Origin: Voacanga thouarsii
Taxonomy: Eukaryota; Streptophyta; Magnoliopsida; Gentianales; Apocynaceae
Reading direction: 5' to 3'
DNA: 64,000 nt
NCBI GenBank assembly: GCA_026120185.1
Contig: JANUWF010003367.1
Span: 2,082,001-2,146,000, forward strand
This document shows, piece after piece, positions 11,641-22,916 of the stretch. Below the pieces are notes generated by a model that made no database searches, was not told the origin of the DNA, and worked only from the letters and a program-made list of their open reading frames with translations. Both the position numbers and the translations under genes were made by a program. The stretch's first letter is position 1. Each line of letters begins with the position of its first letter.

Positions 11641-13327
11641 TTTGGTTGATTTACTTTTATACTGATTGTATTCACTTAACTAGGGTCTGGTTTTTGATCT
11701 TTACTTGCATGCTTCTATCTGCTCCGTTACGATAGTCTTTTGTTTCTAGATGCCCCTCCATGGTCAATTTAAATTCTGTATCTGTTACCAAGCTATCCTT
11801 TTGATTTTTTTTGCTCCGAACCTTGATTGTTTACTTGCATGCTTCTATTTGCTCATTTATTAATACTCTTTTGCTTCTGCATGCTCACCTGTTGTCAAAT
11901 TTGGAATGATGGAAGAGATTGAATTAATTTCTAATCTCTTGAAGTTTATGGGGATTTCATGAATCTTGAGGCCTTAATTTTCCTATGTCTCAAGTGCTTG
12001 TAGAAGCCCCATTGGCGTTTTTATTTAACCTTGAAGAAAAAGAAGAACAGGACAAAGGATCTTTTATTGCATTACTGCCTCATATTGATTTCTTTCTTTC
12101 CTCACTTATTGAAAGAACAAAGATTTGAGGTATTCCCGAGAGAGTTCAACCGTTTCTTCAATCGGTTGCTTTTGGAAATTTGCTATATCAAGAGCTTTAA
12201 AATGAAAAATTAGAAGTGAAAGCCAATTTCTTGCAGAGATGAAATGTTAGACACTTGCACAAGCAGTGGCCCTCAATTATAAAGGAGAAAGGAAGGGATC
12301 CACATGTAACAACGAGCAGAAAGAAGTGGATTATTTATAGGATGTTCGGTTCCTCAGTTTCATTTCTTCTGAGTTAGTGCTATATCGATTTCATTAATTT
12401 GGGAAGGAATTCGAAGCAATCCAATTTGTGTCTTTTTGATTTCTGGGTTTCATTTGATTGAAGATGCGATTTAATTGTTGGGCTATGATCTATAGGTTTT
12501 GCTCACTGTCCGCGTAAAGAGGGTTAGTTTGTTGGTTCTGATGCAGCGGTAAACGATGTTGGTTTTTGGTGCTTCGAATTCATTGCCCACTTTCATTTCT
12601 GCTTTATTGAAATTGACCTGCAGGTGCAATAGTTAGGCATTCATTTCGTGTCTTTTTGATTTCTTGGTTTCATGTTTCTGAAGTATTATCATTTCTCATT
12701 GTGTGCGTAAAGAGGGTTATTTTTCTTGGTTTCCTGCAGGTCTGTTCTAAGTCACTTGGATTGCTTCCCCATCTGTGTTTCTGCCCTGTTTTAAGGTTTT
12801 TATGTGATTTTGAAATATGTGGGGTTCTGTTTCTCTCCAAAGTTGTGATTTTTGGGCTGTTGCGGACGGATTTTTACTTTTATGCATGCAAAATATGTAC
12901 AAGTCAAACTTATAGTGTGTTTTTGAGGATTGAGCTTGGGTTTTGAAATTTTGATTTTTAGGTGAGCTGAGTGGATTTTGAAAATTGGGCAATTCATGAA
13001 AATTTTTGGATTTGAATGTAAATTATCTGTCCAACAAAACATCCTTGGAGTTGTCAAAATGTTTCCTTTTGGACAAAAAGATAAGAAATTGAAACAAATT
13101 GGACAGATTTTAAATTGGTTCTTGCAGAATATTTAAGTTCAGGTGTTATCTAACCCTTGAAGTTGTATTATGGCAAAGTTTCCTGCTCATGATTTCAGTT
13201 GTGTTGAAATTTGTAGTTCCCTTATCATATCTCGCGTTTGCTTTCTTCTGAAGTAATTCTAATCTGTTTACTTCTTTATCTTTTTATTTGATATCTTTAA
13301 TCTCTCTATTTTTCCTTTTGACTGCAG

Positions 13328-13377
13328 ATGGATCTTCGTGATAAGGCTGGTCTTGATAAACTATTTGTTTCTGAAAA
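13328..13377 (+). pseudogene. Captured 50-nt first exon of an unknown gene, right arm
   Basis: CTGCAG acceptor, then ATG and an MDLRDKAGLDKLFVSEK-like frame, then GTAAGG donor; same exon as 7650-7699. The preceding ~900 bp of the arm resemble a 5' leader intron (long T-rich stretches, no ORF with recognisable product). The parent gene was not recognised. Confidence 0.5.
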
Positions 13378-13499
13378 GTAAGGTTTTCCATGTTCCTTTA
13401 TTATATGCTATTGGACTATTTATGACAAGGAATCTGTATTTATGTGTCGTTTCACATAAGAAATAAAGCCAAAGCAAGTTGCTTCTGGACTATCTTGCA

Positions 13500-13735
13500 T
13501 TCTAAGGATCAGATGCCGAGGCATAAAGTTTGGAGGCACAGTGCCTTCAAACTCATTGTACCTGATGTCTAGGAAGATTAACTTGGGTAAACTCAGCACA
13601 ACATAAGGGAATTTCCCGGCAAACCTGTTGTTACTCAAGTCCAATTTAAACAGTATCTTCAAATTCTTGAATTTTCTGGGCACCGTACCACAAAACCTGT
13701 TGGAATTAATGTGAATTGTTGAACTTCATAGATGG
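13500..13735 (-). pseudogene. Captured LRX fragment, right arm
   Basis: Same leucine-rich repeat fragment as in the left arm (SNNRFAGKFPYVVLSLP and FEGTVP visible), on the minus strand. It keeps the family-typical Asn-Arg at SNNR where the left arm has SNNK. It is part of the inverted repeat and not functional. Confidence 0.8.
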
Positions 13736-13929
13736 ACTATGGTCGAACTGTGGAGACGAAAGAACCATTGTTTTCACCACCAACTACAAGGAAAAGTTGG
13801 ACCCTGCCATGCTCATAAATAAACTCATAAATAAAAACAAACTCATAAATTTACAAAATAAATTCATAAATAAAAATAAACAAAATATCTAAAATTTTAA
13901 ACCGTGCAGAGCACGGGCATCCAAACTAG

Positions 13930-15324
13930 TATAACACTAAATCTGAAGAAAGAAAACCGAAGAACCCAAAATCCTATAAATATTCCACTTCATTCTCATA
14001 AAAAAATCTACTCTAAAGACAATAAAAATCAAACAAAACCAATGAACTAAACCTAAAATTCTAAAACCAAGATCCATGCCTAGTTAAGAAACCTAAGAAA
14101 AAACCTAAAGCCATACTACAAAGTATTTCACAAATACTTCTCTAGCAAAGCAATCAAAAAGTCAACAAAAAATATAGCTATTCACCTAATTATGCTGAGT
14201 TGTCAAACCCACAACAGTTTACCCCTCAACTCTACATATTATATATTTATTTAATATGGTGTAATAATTTATTAATATTTTTCTTACACTTAATACTCTT
14301 TACCATATCAGTAGTTTGGCATGGAAGCCACAAACGCCATTAGTGTCGACCTGCTGCCCGTCTCTACCATCTATTTGGGTTTAAAGGTTTGAAAGATAGT
14401 TTTATAAATATTCTCTAGATTTCGTTATCAATATCCAAAACAATAATAATAATAGTGATTGGCATCTATAAAATCTCTCTGCCATTAATGTTAAAAGCAT
14501 AAAAACCATTGTTAGGGGCTTGGAATTTCTCCAAAAACTTAGAATTCCTCGTCACTGATAGAAATATAGATCTTTCTACTCTAATAAGAAACTCAAAACC
14601 AATGAGATTTCTCAAAAGTTTTGGGATTCTTTATTAGAAATATAAATAATTTGATTTTGATAAGAAACCCAAAATCAAGTATTTGCAAGTCACCCGTTTC
14701 CTCCGCAAAGAATCTCTAATTCTATCAAAATGGAGGCCTTGAATCTGCTTTGGAAGCCTTAGATTTCCTTCACAAAATTTATTGCCTTCATTTTCTTGCC
14801 TTCCCATTAGTATTTCTTGCCTTGCCTCTTTTCAATTTCTTATTTCTTTAGAGGAGTTACAAATGTCTTCCGCTGAGTTTATTAGTAGCAAAAAATTGCT
14901 TGATTGTTGATGCCATAACCACACTACTATACATCAAGAACTTAAGAATGGAACACAAAGACACAAAGAAAGGGGAGATACAAAAGGCCAGATGAGTGAA
15001 GTGAGAGGAATAATCAAGAAAGAGAAGGGAATTCTATTAGGAGAAATGGAATGGAATTCTAAAAATGCAAGAATATCAACGGGTTTGTAATCTGTGCAAG
15101 AATAAATGTGCGTGAGGTACTAAACGGACATGGACGTGGTGTGGAAATGAGTATGACTTGTAAAAATTTTATTAGCTTGCTGTAAAAAGTTATTCTATAC
15201 AGTGAAAGGCATTGAAAATTTTCGTGAAGAACTAAATCGTGAATGTATAATACAAAATTAAGAATCAATTCGTGATCTCAAAAAGTACCGCCGGCTCTCC
15301 AACCCCCCCCCCCCCTCCTCCCAA
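13930..15324. other. Unassigned spacer between Helitron and AKR upstream block
   Basis: About 1.4 kb of AT-rich sequence with no gene recognised. It lies between the Helitron 3' end and the point where AKR upstream homology resumes. A run of 14 C sits at about 15303-15316, just before that point. This stretch has no counterpart beside AKR copy 1, so it belongs to inserted DNA of unknown kind. Confidence 0.5.
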
Positions 15325-16230
15325 AAGTACTATGAAGAATCCTTTTCAAAGAATGTTGCAAGTTTGGACATGGGTGTTCTCCGGACTTAACAAGGGATTT
15401 ATAGTGCCGTGTTGGACCAGTGGCTTTTCAAGTGGGAAGCGACTAAACAACAACCAGGGGACCATTTTGAAGGTGAGAGTGATGAATTGAATTGGATACA
15501 TAAAAATATCTGATGTCTTAGGTGCGCTAATGTGAATTGCCATGCAGCAGCCAAAGTGGACAAAAATGAGGCTAAGGATACTTGATGTCTCACAAAATTA
15601 GACACATAATTATCTCAAATATCAAGCAAGATCAATAGCCCGTTTTGGAGTTTCTTTGCATAATTAAAAGAGTATTTGAGCTCTAAAAGTTATTTTTTTT
15701 TTCAAAAGAATAAATTATTTGAAAACTATAATAATCTAAACATTTAGAATTTTGAATTGTGAACCTTTAATAATTATAAAAAGTTAAGATGAAGAAAAAT
15801 ACTCAATTCAACCGCAATTTTTATTTTCCCCCCCAATAATAGATATAAAATATTAATTAGATTTATAATTATATTTATTGTTTCTTATTATTTTTATTTC
15901 TATATTACAATAAAATTAATATCTTGTATCTCCCTTTAATAAAACAAAATTTTCCCCCTAAATCTCAATGCTTTTTCCCTCATTGATTTTATTAGAATGG
16001 AAAAATATTCTTTATATTATTCAATTATGTTAATATAAATATAACAAATTTATTAGTATAGATAGAAATTGAAAATGTCAAATATTTTATGTATACAACT
16101 ACGATAGTTAATTTAAATATTTTATAATTTAAAAAAACGTTTAGATGATATTGAAAAATATAAAAAAATATTATATTTTTCACAATAATGATTATCAAAT
16201 TATAAATTTACAATCACATCTACTGCTGTT
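15325..16230. repeat. Second copy of the AKR upstream region
   Basis: Same orientation as 5898-6860 and similar along most of its length, including GGGTGTTCTC, GTGGGAAGYGACTAAACAAC, GAAGGTGAGAGTGATGAATTG and GCCCGTTTTGGAGTTT, followed by the same AT-rich tail. It is the natural upstream part of the AKR fragment at 6896-7053, now displaced by the intervening insertions. Confidence 0.8.
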
Positions 16231-17330
16231 TCGACAAAATATCCAATATGAATCTAAGACACCATTCTAGGTCAATTATTGTTTAAAAACATTTTTATGT
16301 CCTCAATTATTTTGATTCAACCCGTCTTGTTTCAAAAGAGGGTCTTTGACAAAAGAATAATATTAGTGGACCGATGCTTTATTTGGCATAATTCCGGGAT
16401 CAATCATTATGCCTAAAATATTAATACAAGGCCTACCAAAACTCCTGCCTACTACAATACTAGAGACATGAATGACATCAAGATTCCAAAGGGTATGGCT
16501 TAGGGGAGGGAGGAAGCGGATTGAACTCTTTCCCCCTTCCTTTTTTTTTTTTTTGTTTATCTATGTTGTTAGTGTGAAGGAATTCTTCTTGACTCAAACT
16601 AAAACCAAATTTAAAATAATATTAATTTAAATAATTTTTATTTTTCAAGACTTGTCATAAATTCACAATATATTATATTCTTTCTCCTTAACTCTACTTT
16701 AAGCCTTATCTAACTCCACACTACTAATGATTTTTTATTATATTCTATTATTCTTATTTCAAATAAATTTTTTCTTACTTTCCGCCCTAGTTTATGTGCA
16801 ATTTTAGACAACTTACCAGAATTTCAACCCTATCTAATGTTGGACAAACTAACTGCATCAAAGTAATTTTAACTTAGTTGAGATCCTATTATGTTATTGT
16901 ATTGCTTACCAAAATAAAAGGGGATCTTTTCCATCTGGTTTCTAGTTAGTCCAAATAGTTTGAATTTAACTATTGATATTGCCAAGTTGTCTGATATTGA
17001 ACGAACAAAGGTGGGGGGAGGGACGAGCTATTGACTATATTGTCCTGCCTAGCACAATTCATATTTTTTTTTAACATATTATAATTGTTTGGTTTGGGGG
17101 TTTGAGCCTACCATCATTTGGTCCAAGGAATTTATTTTCTCAATGTCAATTTTCACTTTGGCATCTGATTCTGATAATCTAGCCATAACCAGAAGTAAAT
17201 CAAGCAAGAACTGGTTAGCATTCAAATTATTCCATGCATAACTTCCTTATAAAATCATGGTGGAAGAATCTGAATCAACAGATTCACTTTTCTGATAGAT
17301 GAGAATAAGAAACTATCCACCATGGCTGAA
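16231..17330. other. Spacer; part resembles 23850-24200
   Basis: No gene recognised. The stretch at about 16498-16540 (GGGAGGGAGGAAGCGGATTGAACTC) resembles 23855-23885, in the upstream region of the first small membrane peptide gene, and AAAAGGGGATCTTTTCCATCTGGTTT near 16917 resembles 24145-24170. This suggests that the AKR/small-peptide neighbourhood was duplicated as a block. Confidence 0.4.
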
Positions 17331-18261
17331 TCATATTTCTCCATCCCAGAGCTCCTCCATGGTCTTGTAAGGCCCATAGTCTGAAGTGTAGTCCTTACCA
17401 AGACAAGCTCTACTTTGTGGCATTTCACTGATCTTCTTGGACTCATCTTCACTTAATTCCCAGTTGAATATCTCAAGGTTCTGCTGCATTCTTTCTTTGT
17501 TGAAACTTTCGACCACAATGCCAATCCCCTGCTCATATGCCCATCTTAGCGAAACCTGCATTTTGCATCATTACTTGTATTAACGAATGGAAATGTTTAT
17601 CTATGTTTATCTTAGACTAGAGCCAATAAATCCGTCTCATACAATTTAAGTGGGAGGGAGCTCCAGGTGTAGGAGATATATCTACACTATTTATGAGATT
17701 GGAATGATGGAATCACTAGTACGAGTCTAGGATAGACTTTTTCCTTGGATAGTAATAGAAGAGTATGGGGACAACCTGAGCAATTGTCTTTCCCTTAGGC
17801 TTGAGCTATCTCCTTTAGTGCCTCAGACTCCATAACCCTGTTAGTGCCATGAAAGGTACCTACAGCTCCTAAAGGACCATAAGAAGTTACAACAATTCCA
17901 TTCGCTTTGCAGAACTCTTTCAGTTTCTTTTGTTGCCAACATGGATTTACTTCAACCTGGAAAATTCGGACACATCCCTTGTCAGTTTTATCCTTTTTCA
18001 TCACAAAGAAAGGATTTTTATAACAGAATGTTATGTTTTCTCGTAATCAATGTCAATGAGAAACTTGGTATGAAGACTCTGTTAGGCCTTAGGAACTCAC
18101 TTGGTTGACGGCTGGGGGAATATTTTCACTGGCACGGACATCTTGCAGCTTCTTGCAAGAGAAATTGCTGACTCCAATGGATTTTGTGAGGCCAAGCCCG
18201 TGGCATTCTTCCATGGCTGCCCAGACAGTCTTGAAATCCATGGGACGAAAGTCCTCTTTCT

Positions 18262-18508
18262 ATATCAATGGCAGAAGTTGTTGGCTGTCAATTGCTAAGA
18301 TTATAGCGGAAGTTATGGCTGAGATTTGAAGATTTAATTTATCATAATTTGTGTATTAGCGGTATATATTCTTACCTAAAGTAGATTAGTAATAATTAGT
18401 GTAATTATTGTAAATATTTTCTTGTCTAAAATAGGTGTACAACAATTCTTATTTAAAGGAAAGATCATCAAAAAAAGAGTCATTCAGCCATTTTCTCAAA
18501 GTTTGTCA
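18262..18508 (+). repeat. 5' LTR of the AKR copia element
   Basis: 247 bp, directly followed by the primer-binding site at 18509-18519. It carries a ~73-bp middle segment missing from the 3' copy. Several substitutions separate the two LTRs, so the insertion is not recent. Confidence 0.85.
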
Positions 18509-18672
18509 TGGTATCAGAGACCGATTTTGAAATTCATAGCTGAATCTTCGAATCTTTGTTAGTTTCTTTTTTGCTTCTATCTCCCAAAGGTTTTTGGTTT
18601 GCTTTCATGTTTTTTGCTTGATTAATTTTTTATCAACAACTTTGGCTTTGAGATTTAATTTTTTTTGGAAGA

Positions 18673-21600
18673 ATGTCTGCTAAGAATTTTCTTGGAGGAA
18701 TGTCTACAGAGACTTTGGCTATCAAATTTACAGGAAAGAATTATGCAGTATGGGAATTTCAGTTCAGAATGTTTCTGAAAGGGAAGGAGCTTTGGAATCA
18801 CATTGACGGGTCTACTCCTACTCTTTAAAAAGGTACAAACCTAGTCAATAGGAGGCAAAGGATGCTCGAATCATCTTTTGGATTTTAGGTTCTATTGAAG
18901 CTTATATGGTGAACAATTTACGTTCCTTTAGTACAACTAAGGAGATGTGGGGTTATCTGCAACGCATATATTATCTACATGCCTAGGAAATCGACGAGGC
19001 CAAGCTTTTCAGGCTGCTATCTCAGACCCTACCAGTATTAGTTCTACAACCACGATTGTTGGCACAAATCAGTTTTTTGCGACTCCAGAAATGGTCCAAC
19101 GGATGATCATCACAGCATTCTCTGCTCTTGGACTTCATGGTCAAGGTAAGATTGTTTCTTCTCCTTGGTTTGTTGATTTTGGGGCATCAAATCATATGAT
19201 TGGATCACCTGATTGGCTGCATAATCGTCGAAAGTATACTGGTAAACAAAAAATTCAGATTGCTAATGGAAGTAATCTTCCAATTACAGCCATTGGTAAT
19301 ATTGGACCTTCCTTTCGTCATGTATTTGTCTCCCCTGGATTGTCTACTAGTTTAATTTCAGTTGGGCCGTTGGTGGACAATAACTGTAATGTAAATTTTT
19401 CTCGTCATGGTTGTCTTGTGCAGGATTAGGGGTCGGGGAAGGTGATCGTGAGGGGGCCTAAAGTGGGCAGATTATTTCCATTGCAATTTATTATTCCTAA
19501 AACTTTGTCTTTGGCTTCTATTATTATTGAAAATAAGGCTGACGTTTGGCATAAATGATTGGGCCATCCAAATAATGTGATATTGTCTCATTTGATGAAG
19601 CATGGTTTTCTTGGCAACAAAAATTAGTATTCTTCTAATAGTTTATCTCTTGATTGCTTTGTTTGTAAATTAGGAAAGAGTAAAGTGTTACCTTTTCCTA
19701 CTTATGGTACTCGTGTTAATACATGTTTTGAGATTATACATAGTGATGTTTGGGGTGTTACTCCTATCATTTTCCATGCGTAGTATAAATATTTCATGAC
19801 ATTCATTGATGACTATAGTCGTTTCACATGGATATATTTTTTACGTACTAAAGCTGAAGTGTTAATTGTTTTCAGAAGTTTTGTGGCTTATATTGAGACC
19901 CAATTTTCCAACCCCATTAAGGTCTTACGGTCTGATAATGGAGGTGAGTATATGTCACATGATTTCCAGGCTTTCTTACAACAAAAAGGCATTATATCTC
20001 AACGATCTTGCCCTTATACCCCTCAACAGACTGGGGTGGCTGAATGGAAAAACCATTACCTGCTGAATATGGTTCGCACTTTACTCTTAGAGGCCTCAGT
20101 TCTGCCTAGATTTTGGGTGGAAGCTCTATCGATGACAGTTTATCTGATTAATCGGCTACCTTCTCAACAATTGAATTTTGATTCTCCTTACTTCCGTCTT
20201 TTTGGTATGCAGCCTGATTATCATATGCTACACACTTTTGGATATGTTTGCTTTGTCCACTTGCCATCACATGAACGTCACAAGCTTACAACTCAATCAG
20301 TAAGGTGTGCATTTATGGGATATAGCACTACTCATAAAGGATTTTTGTGTTATGATACTGCCACTAATCGACTGCGTGTTTCTAGAAATGTGGTTTTCTT
20401 TAACATGAGTACTATTTTCAGTAGTAGGATCTCCCTTCACATGGTATTCTTCTTCCTTCTTCCTAGCTTTGATGATATATCTCCCTCCATTGAGCATTTT
20501 AAACCTGGTTTTGTCTATCAACGACGACAGCCCCCATCATTGCAAATCCTTCCCAACCCTGATCCAGTGCCCACTTCAGTGGCTCTTTGAAGATCTACTC
20601 GTATTCAGTATCCTCTTGATAGGTATGGTTTTTCTGCTATTTTTTTTTATATTACGGTTCCTACCTCTTATTCTCAGGCCACTAAACATGTATGTTGGGA
20701 GAAAGTTATGCAAGAAGAACTTCAAGCACTTTAAGAGAACCATACTTGGGATATTATTCCTTGTCCTATTGTTGTTAAACCCATTGGTTGTAAATGGGTA
20801 TATTCCATTAAGTTGAGATCTGATGGGTCACTTGACTGATACAAAGCAAGGTTGGTGGTACTCAGAAATCGATAAGAGTATGGAGTTGATTATGAGGAGA
20901 CATTCGCACCAGTGGCAAAATGACGACAGTGCGACTTGTTCTAGCTATTGCTACTTCCAAGGGCTGGTCATTACGACAGATGGATGTTAAGAATGCCTTT
21001 TTACATGGGGATCTTAAGGAAGAAATTTATATTACTCCTCCACCAAGGTTATTTTCTACACCCTCTTCTAATGTTTGTAAACTAAAAAATTCACTCTATG
21101 GTTTAAAATAGGCTCTGCGTGCTTGGTTTGATAAGTTTCGATCCGCGCTTATTAGCTTCGCTTTTGTCCAGAGTCAATATGATTCCTCTTTGTTTCTTTG
21201 CAAGACTCCTAAAGGAATTGTTTTGCTCCTTGTATATGTAAATGGTATCATTATTACAGGTACTGACTCTAAATTGATTTCTCAGCTTCAACAGCACCAT
21301 CAAAGATCTTTTCATATGAAGGACCTAGGTCCTTTACGCTATTTTTTAGGCCTTGAAGTGAACTCTACAGTGGCTGGTCTTTTCTTAAATCAACATAAAT
21401 ACATTCAGGAGATAATTACATTGGCTGGTCTTCACGATGGTTGATCTGTTGATACTCCCTTAGAAGTGAATGTTAAATATCGTCGTGATGAGGGTGATTT
21501 TTTGCCTTATCCCTCCTTATATAGACATTTAGTGGGGAGCTTGAATTATCTAACCACTACTTGACCTGACATTTCTTTTGCTGTCCAACAAGTTAGTCAA

Positions 21601-22191
21601 TTTATGCAGGCCCCTTGGCACCTTCACTTGGCGGCTGTTCATCGCATTGTTCGCTATTTGCAAGGCACTTCTACTCGAGGTCTTTTCTTTCCTGTGGATT
21701 CTCCTATTCACTTGGTTGCATATAGTGATGCTGACTGGGTTGGTTGTTCTGATACTCGACGTTCCATTACTAGCTGGTGCATGTTCATTGGCAACTCTCT
21801 TATCTCTTAGAAAAGCAAGAAGCAAGATCGGGTGTCGAAATCCTCCACTGAGTCTGAGTATTGTGCTATGTCCTCTGCATGTTCTGAGATTGTTTGGCTT
21901 TGAGGATTGTTGGGTGAGCTTGGGTTTCCTCAAATGGAACTTACTCCGCTTCATACAGATAATATTAGTGCTATCCAAATTACAGCTAACCCAGTGTTTC
22001 ACGAGCACACCAAGCACATAGAAGTGGATTGTCATTCTATTCGTGAAGCATATGATGCACATGTCATTTCTCTACCTTACATCACCACTGATCAATAGAC
22101 TGCTGATGTATTTACTAAAGCCCTCTTACGACAACGACATCATTTTCTGGTTACCAAATTGATGCTTTCTGATCATTCAGCATCAATTTGA
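18673..22191 (+). pseudogene. Copia gag-pol, multiply disrupted
   Basis: Gag begins at 18673 with MSAKNFLGGMSTETLAIKF and the copia-typical FTGKNYAVWEF motif, but soon meets stops. The protease region (18947-19429) has DFGAS where active enzymes have DSG(A/S). Integrase (19796-20590) keeps DDYSRFTW, RSDNGGEY and PYTPQQTGVAE. Reverse transcriptase (20920-21444) keeps [13 protein letters not shown], but its catalytic YVDD motif reads YVNG. RNase H (21604-22098) keeps YSDADWVGC and HTKHIEVDCH. Numerous stops and frame changes fall between domains. The element is dead both by ORF decay and by loss of catalytic residues. Confidence 0.9.
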
Positions 22192-22197
22192 GGGGGG

Positions 22198-22371
22198 ATA
22201 TCAATGGTAGAGGTTGTGGGCTGTCAATTGCTAAGATTATGGCAGAAATTATGATTGAGATTTGAAAATTTAATTTATCATAATTTGTGTATTAGCCGTG
22301 TACAACAATTCTTATTTAAAGGAAAGATCATCAAAGAAAGAGGCATTCAGCCATCTTCTCAAACTTTGTCA
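22198..22371 (+). repeat. 3' LTR of the AKR copia element, internally shortened
   Basis: 174 bp. Compared with the 5' LTR it jumps from GTGTATTAGC directly to GTGTACAAC, losing about 73 bp. AKR exon 2 sequence resumes at 22372. Confidence 0.85.
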
Positions 22372-22916
22372 GGATACTCATAAATTCCAGGTTTAGAACT
22401 CACTGACCAGTGTACGAGGTAGAGATCAATGTAATCCATTTTGAGATTTCTGCACCCATAAATAGCCACCAAAACAAAGATTCTCACCCAAATTTGTGTA
22501 ACAGATAAAACATAAAAGCTGAAATATAAACATGATATTGCAGAACTCAAATAAATAAATGCAATAATTTTATAAAATAATTACTCAAGAGTCTTCTTGA
22601 TAGCAGGAAGGACACATTCTCCATGAGCATCACTGCACCACAACTTAGAGGTGATAAAAAGCTCCTCCCTGGTTTTGATTAGGCCACTGTTCATTGCTTC
22701 CGTTATGGCTCCACCTAAAGGTTGTTCTAAGTAATACAAAGCAGCTGTATCAAAATGCCGGTAACCAAGCTCAATTGCCTCGAGCACCGCCTTTTTGGTG
22801 GTTTCCGAGTCCACTGGTGGATCAGCAGCTGTTCCAAATCCAAGAACTGGCATTCCCCTGCACCCAGACTGGAGTCTGATCTTAGGCATTCTAAAAACTC
22901 TTGGATATCCTCCCAT

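Larger units (their letters stand above)
7116..13929. mobile_element. Composite Helitron with inverted arms and captured gene fragments
   Basis: The right border on + reads CCGTGC-AGA-GCACGG (a hairpin at 13902-13916), a 9-nt spacer, CTAG at 13926-13929, then a T. That is the classical Helitron 3' end: hairpin, CTRR, insertion before T. The left border read on the minus strand gives hairpin CGTGC-GAA-GCACG (7130-7142), a short spacer, CTAA ending at 7116, then T, which is the same type of end facing the other way. The two ends lead inwards into arms of about 1.55 kb that are inverted copies of one another. A core of about 3.7 kb between them carries host gene fragments. No Rep/helicase is present, so it is non-autonomous. 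A canonical 5'-TC end was not proven. Both arms lose similarity at TTCATTTCTTCTGAG, so each arm may be a complete ~1.55-kb Helitron, or the whole may be one rearranged element. Confidence 0.7.
12359..13929 (+). repeat. Right arm of the 1.55-kb inverted repeat, with Helitron 3' end
   Basis: Inverted copy of 7116-8666. It runs from TTCATTTCTTCTGAG at its inner edge to the hairpin plus CTAG terminus at 13929. Contents mirror the left arm: the unknown 50-nt exon at 13328-13377 on + and the LRX fragment on minus. Confidence 0.85.
18262..22371 (+). mobile_element. Degenerate Ty1/copia LTR retrotransposon in AKR exon 2
   Basis: 5' LTR 18262-18508 and 3' LTR 22198-22371 begin with the same ATATCAATGG and end with TTTGTCA. 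A primer-binding site TGGTATCAGAG (initiator Met tRNA type) follows at 18509. A polypurine tract TTTGAGGGGGG ends at 22197. The 3' LTR lacks about 73 bp found in the middle of the 5' LTR. Domain order gag, protease, integrase, reverse transcriptase, RNase H identifies Ty1/copia. No clean 5-bp target duplication was seen at the AKR junctions. Confidence 0.9.
17331..22916 (-). pseudogene. NADPH-dependent aldo-keto reductase, copy 3, split by copia
   Basis: Exons on the minus strand: 22585-22916 (start at MGGYPR; 332 nt, intact, with [11 protein letters not shown] and [10 protein letters not shown], so catalytic Asp, Tyr and Lys are present), exon 2 in two pieces 22372-22449 (YLVHWS, catalytic His) and 18102-18261 (GVSNF), exon 3 at 17776-17956, exon 4 at 17331-17555 (ends WDGEI, TGA). 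A copia retrotransposon of 4.1 kb interrupts exon 2. Exon 3 is 181 nt against 180 in copy 1: one extra base after GCTCAAGCC creates a TAA. Exon 4 has exactly the same length as in copy 1. The gene therefore carries two independent lesions, while exon 1 remains clean and may still be transcribed from its own promoter. Confidence 0.9.

Noticed and set aside
19866..20066. Alternative-frame ORFs within copia and hAT coding regions
   Set aside because: They are shadows of the integrase, RT and transposase frames and contain no family motifs.
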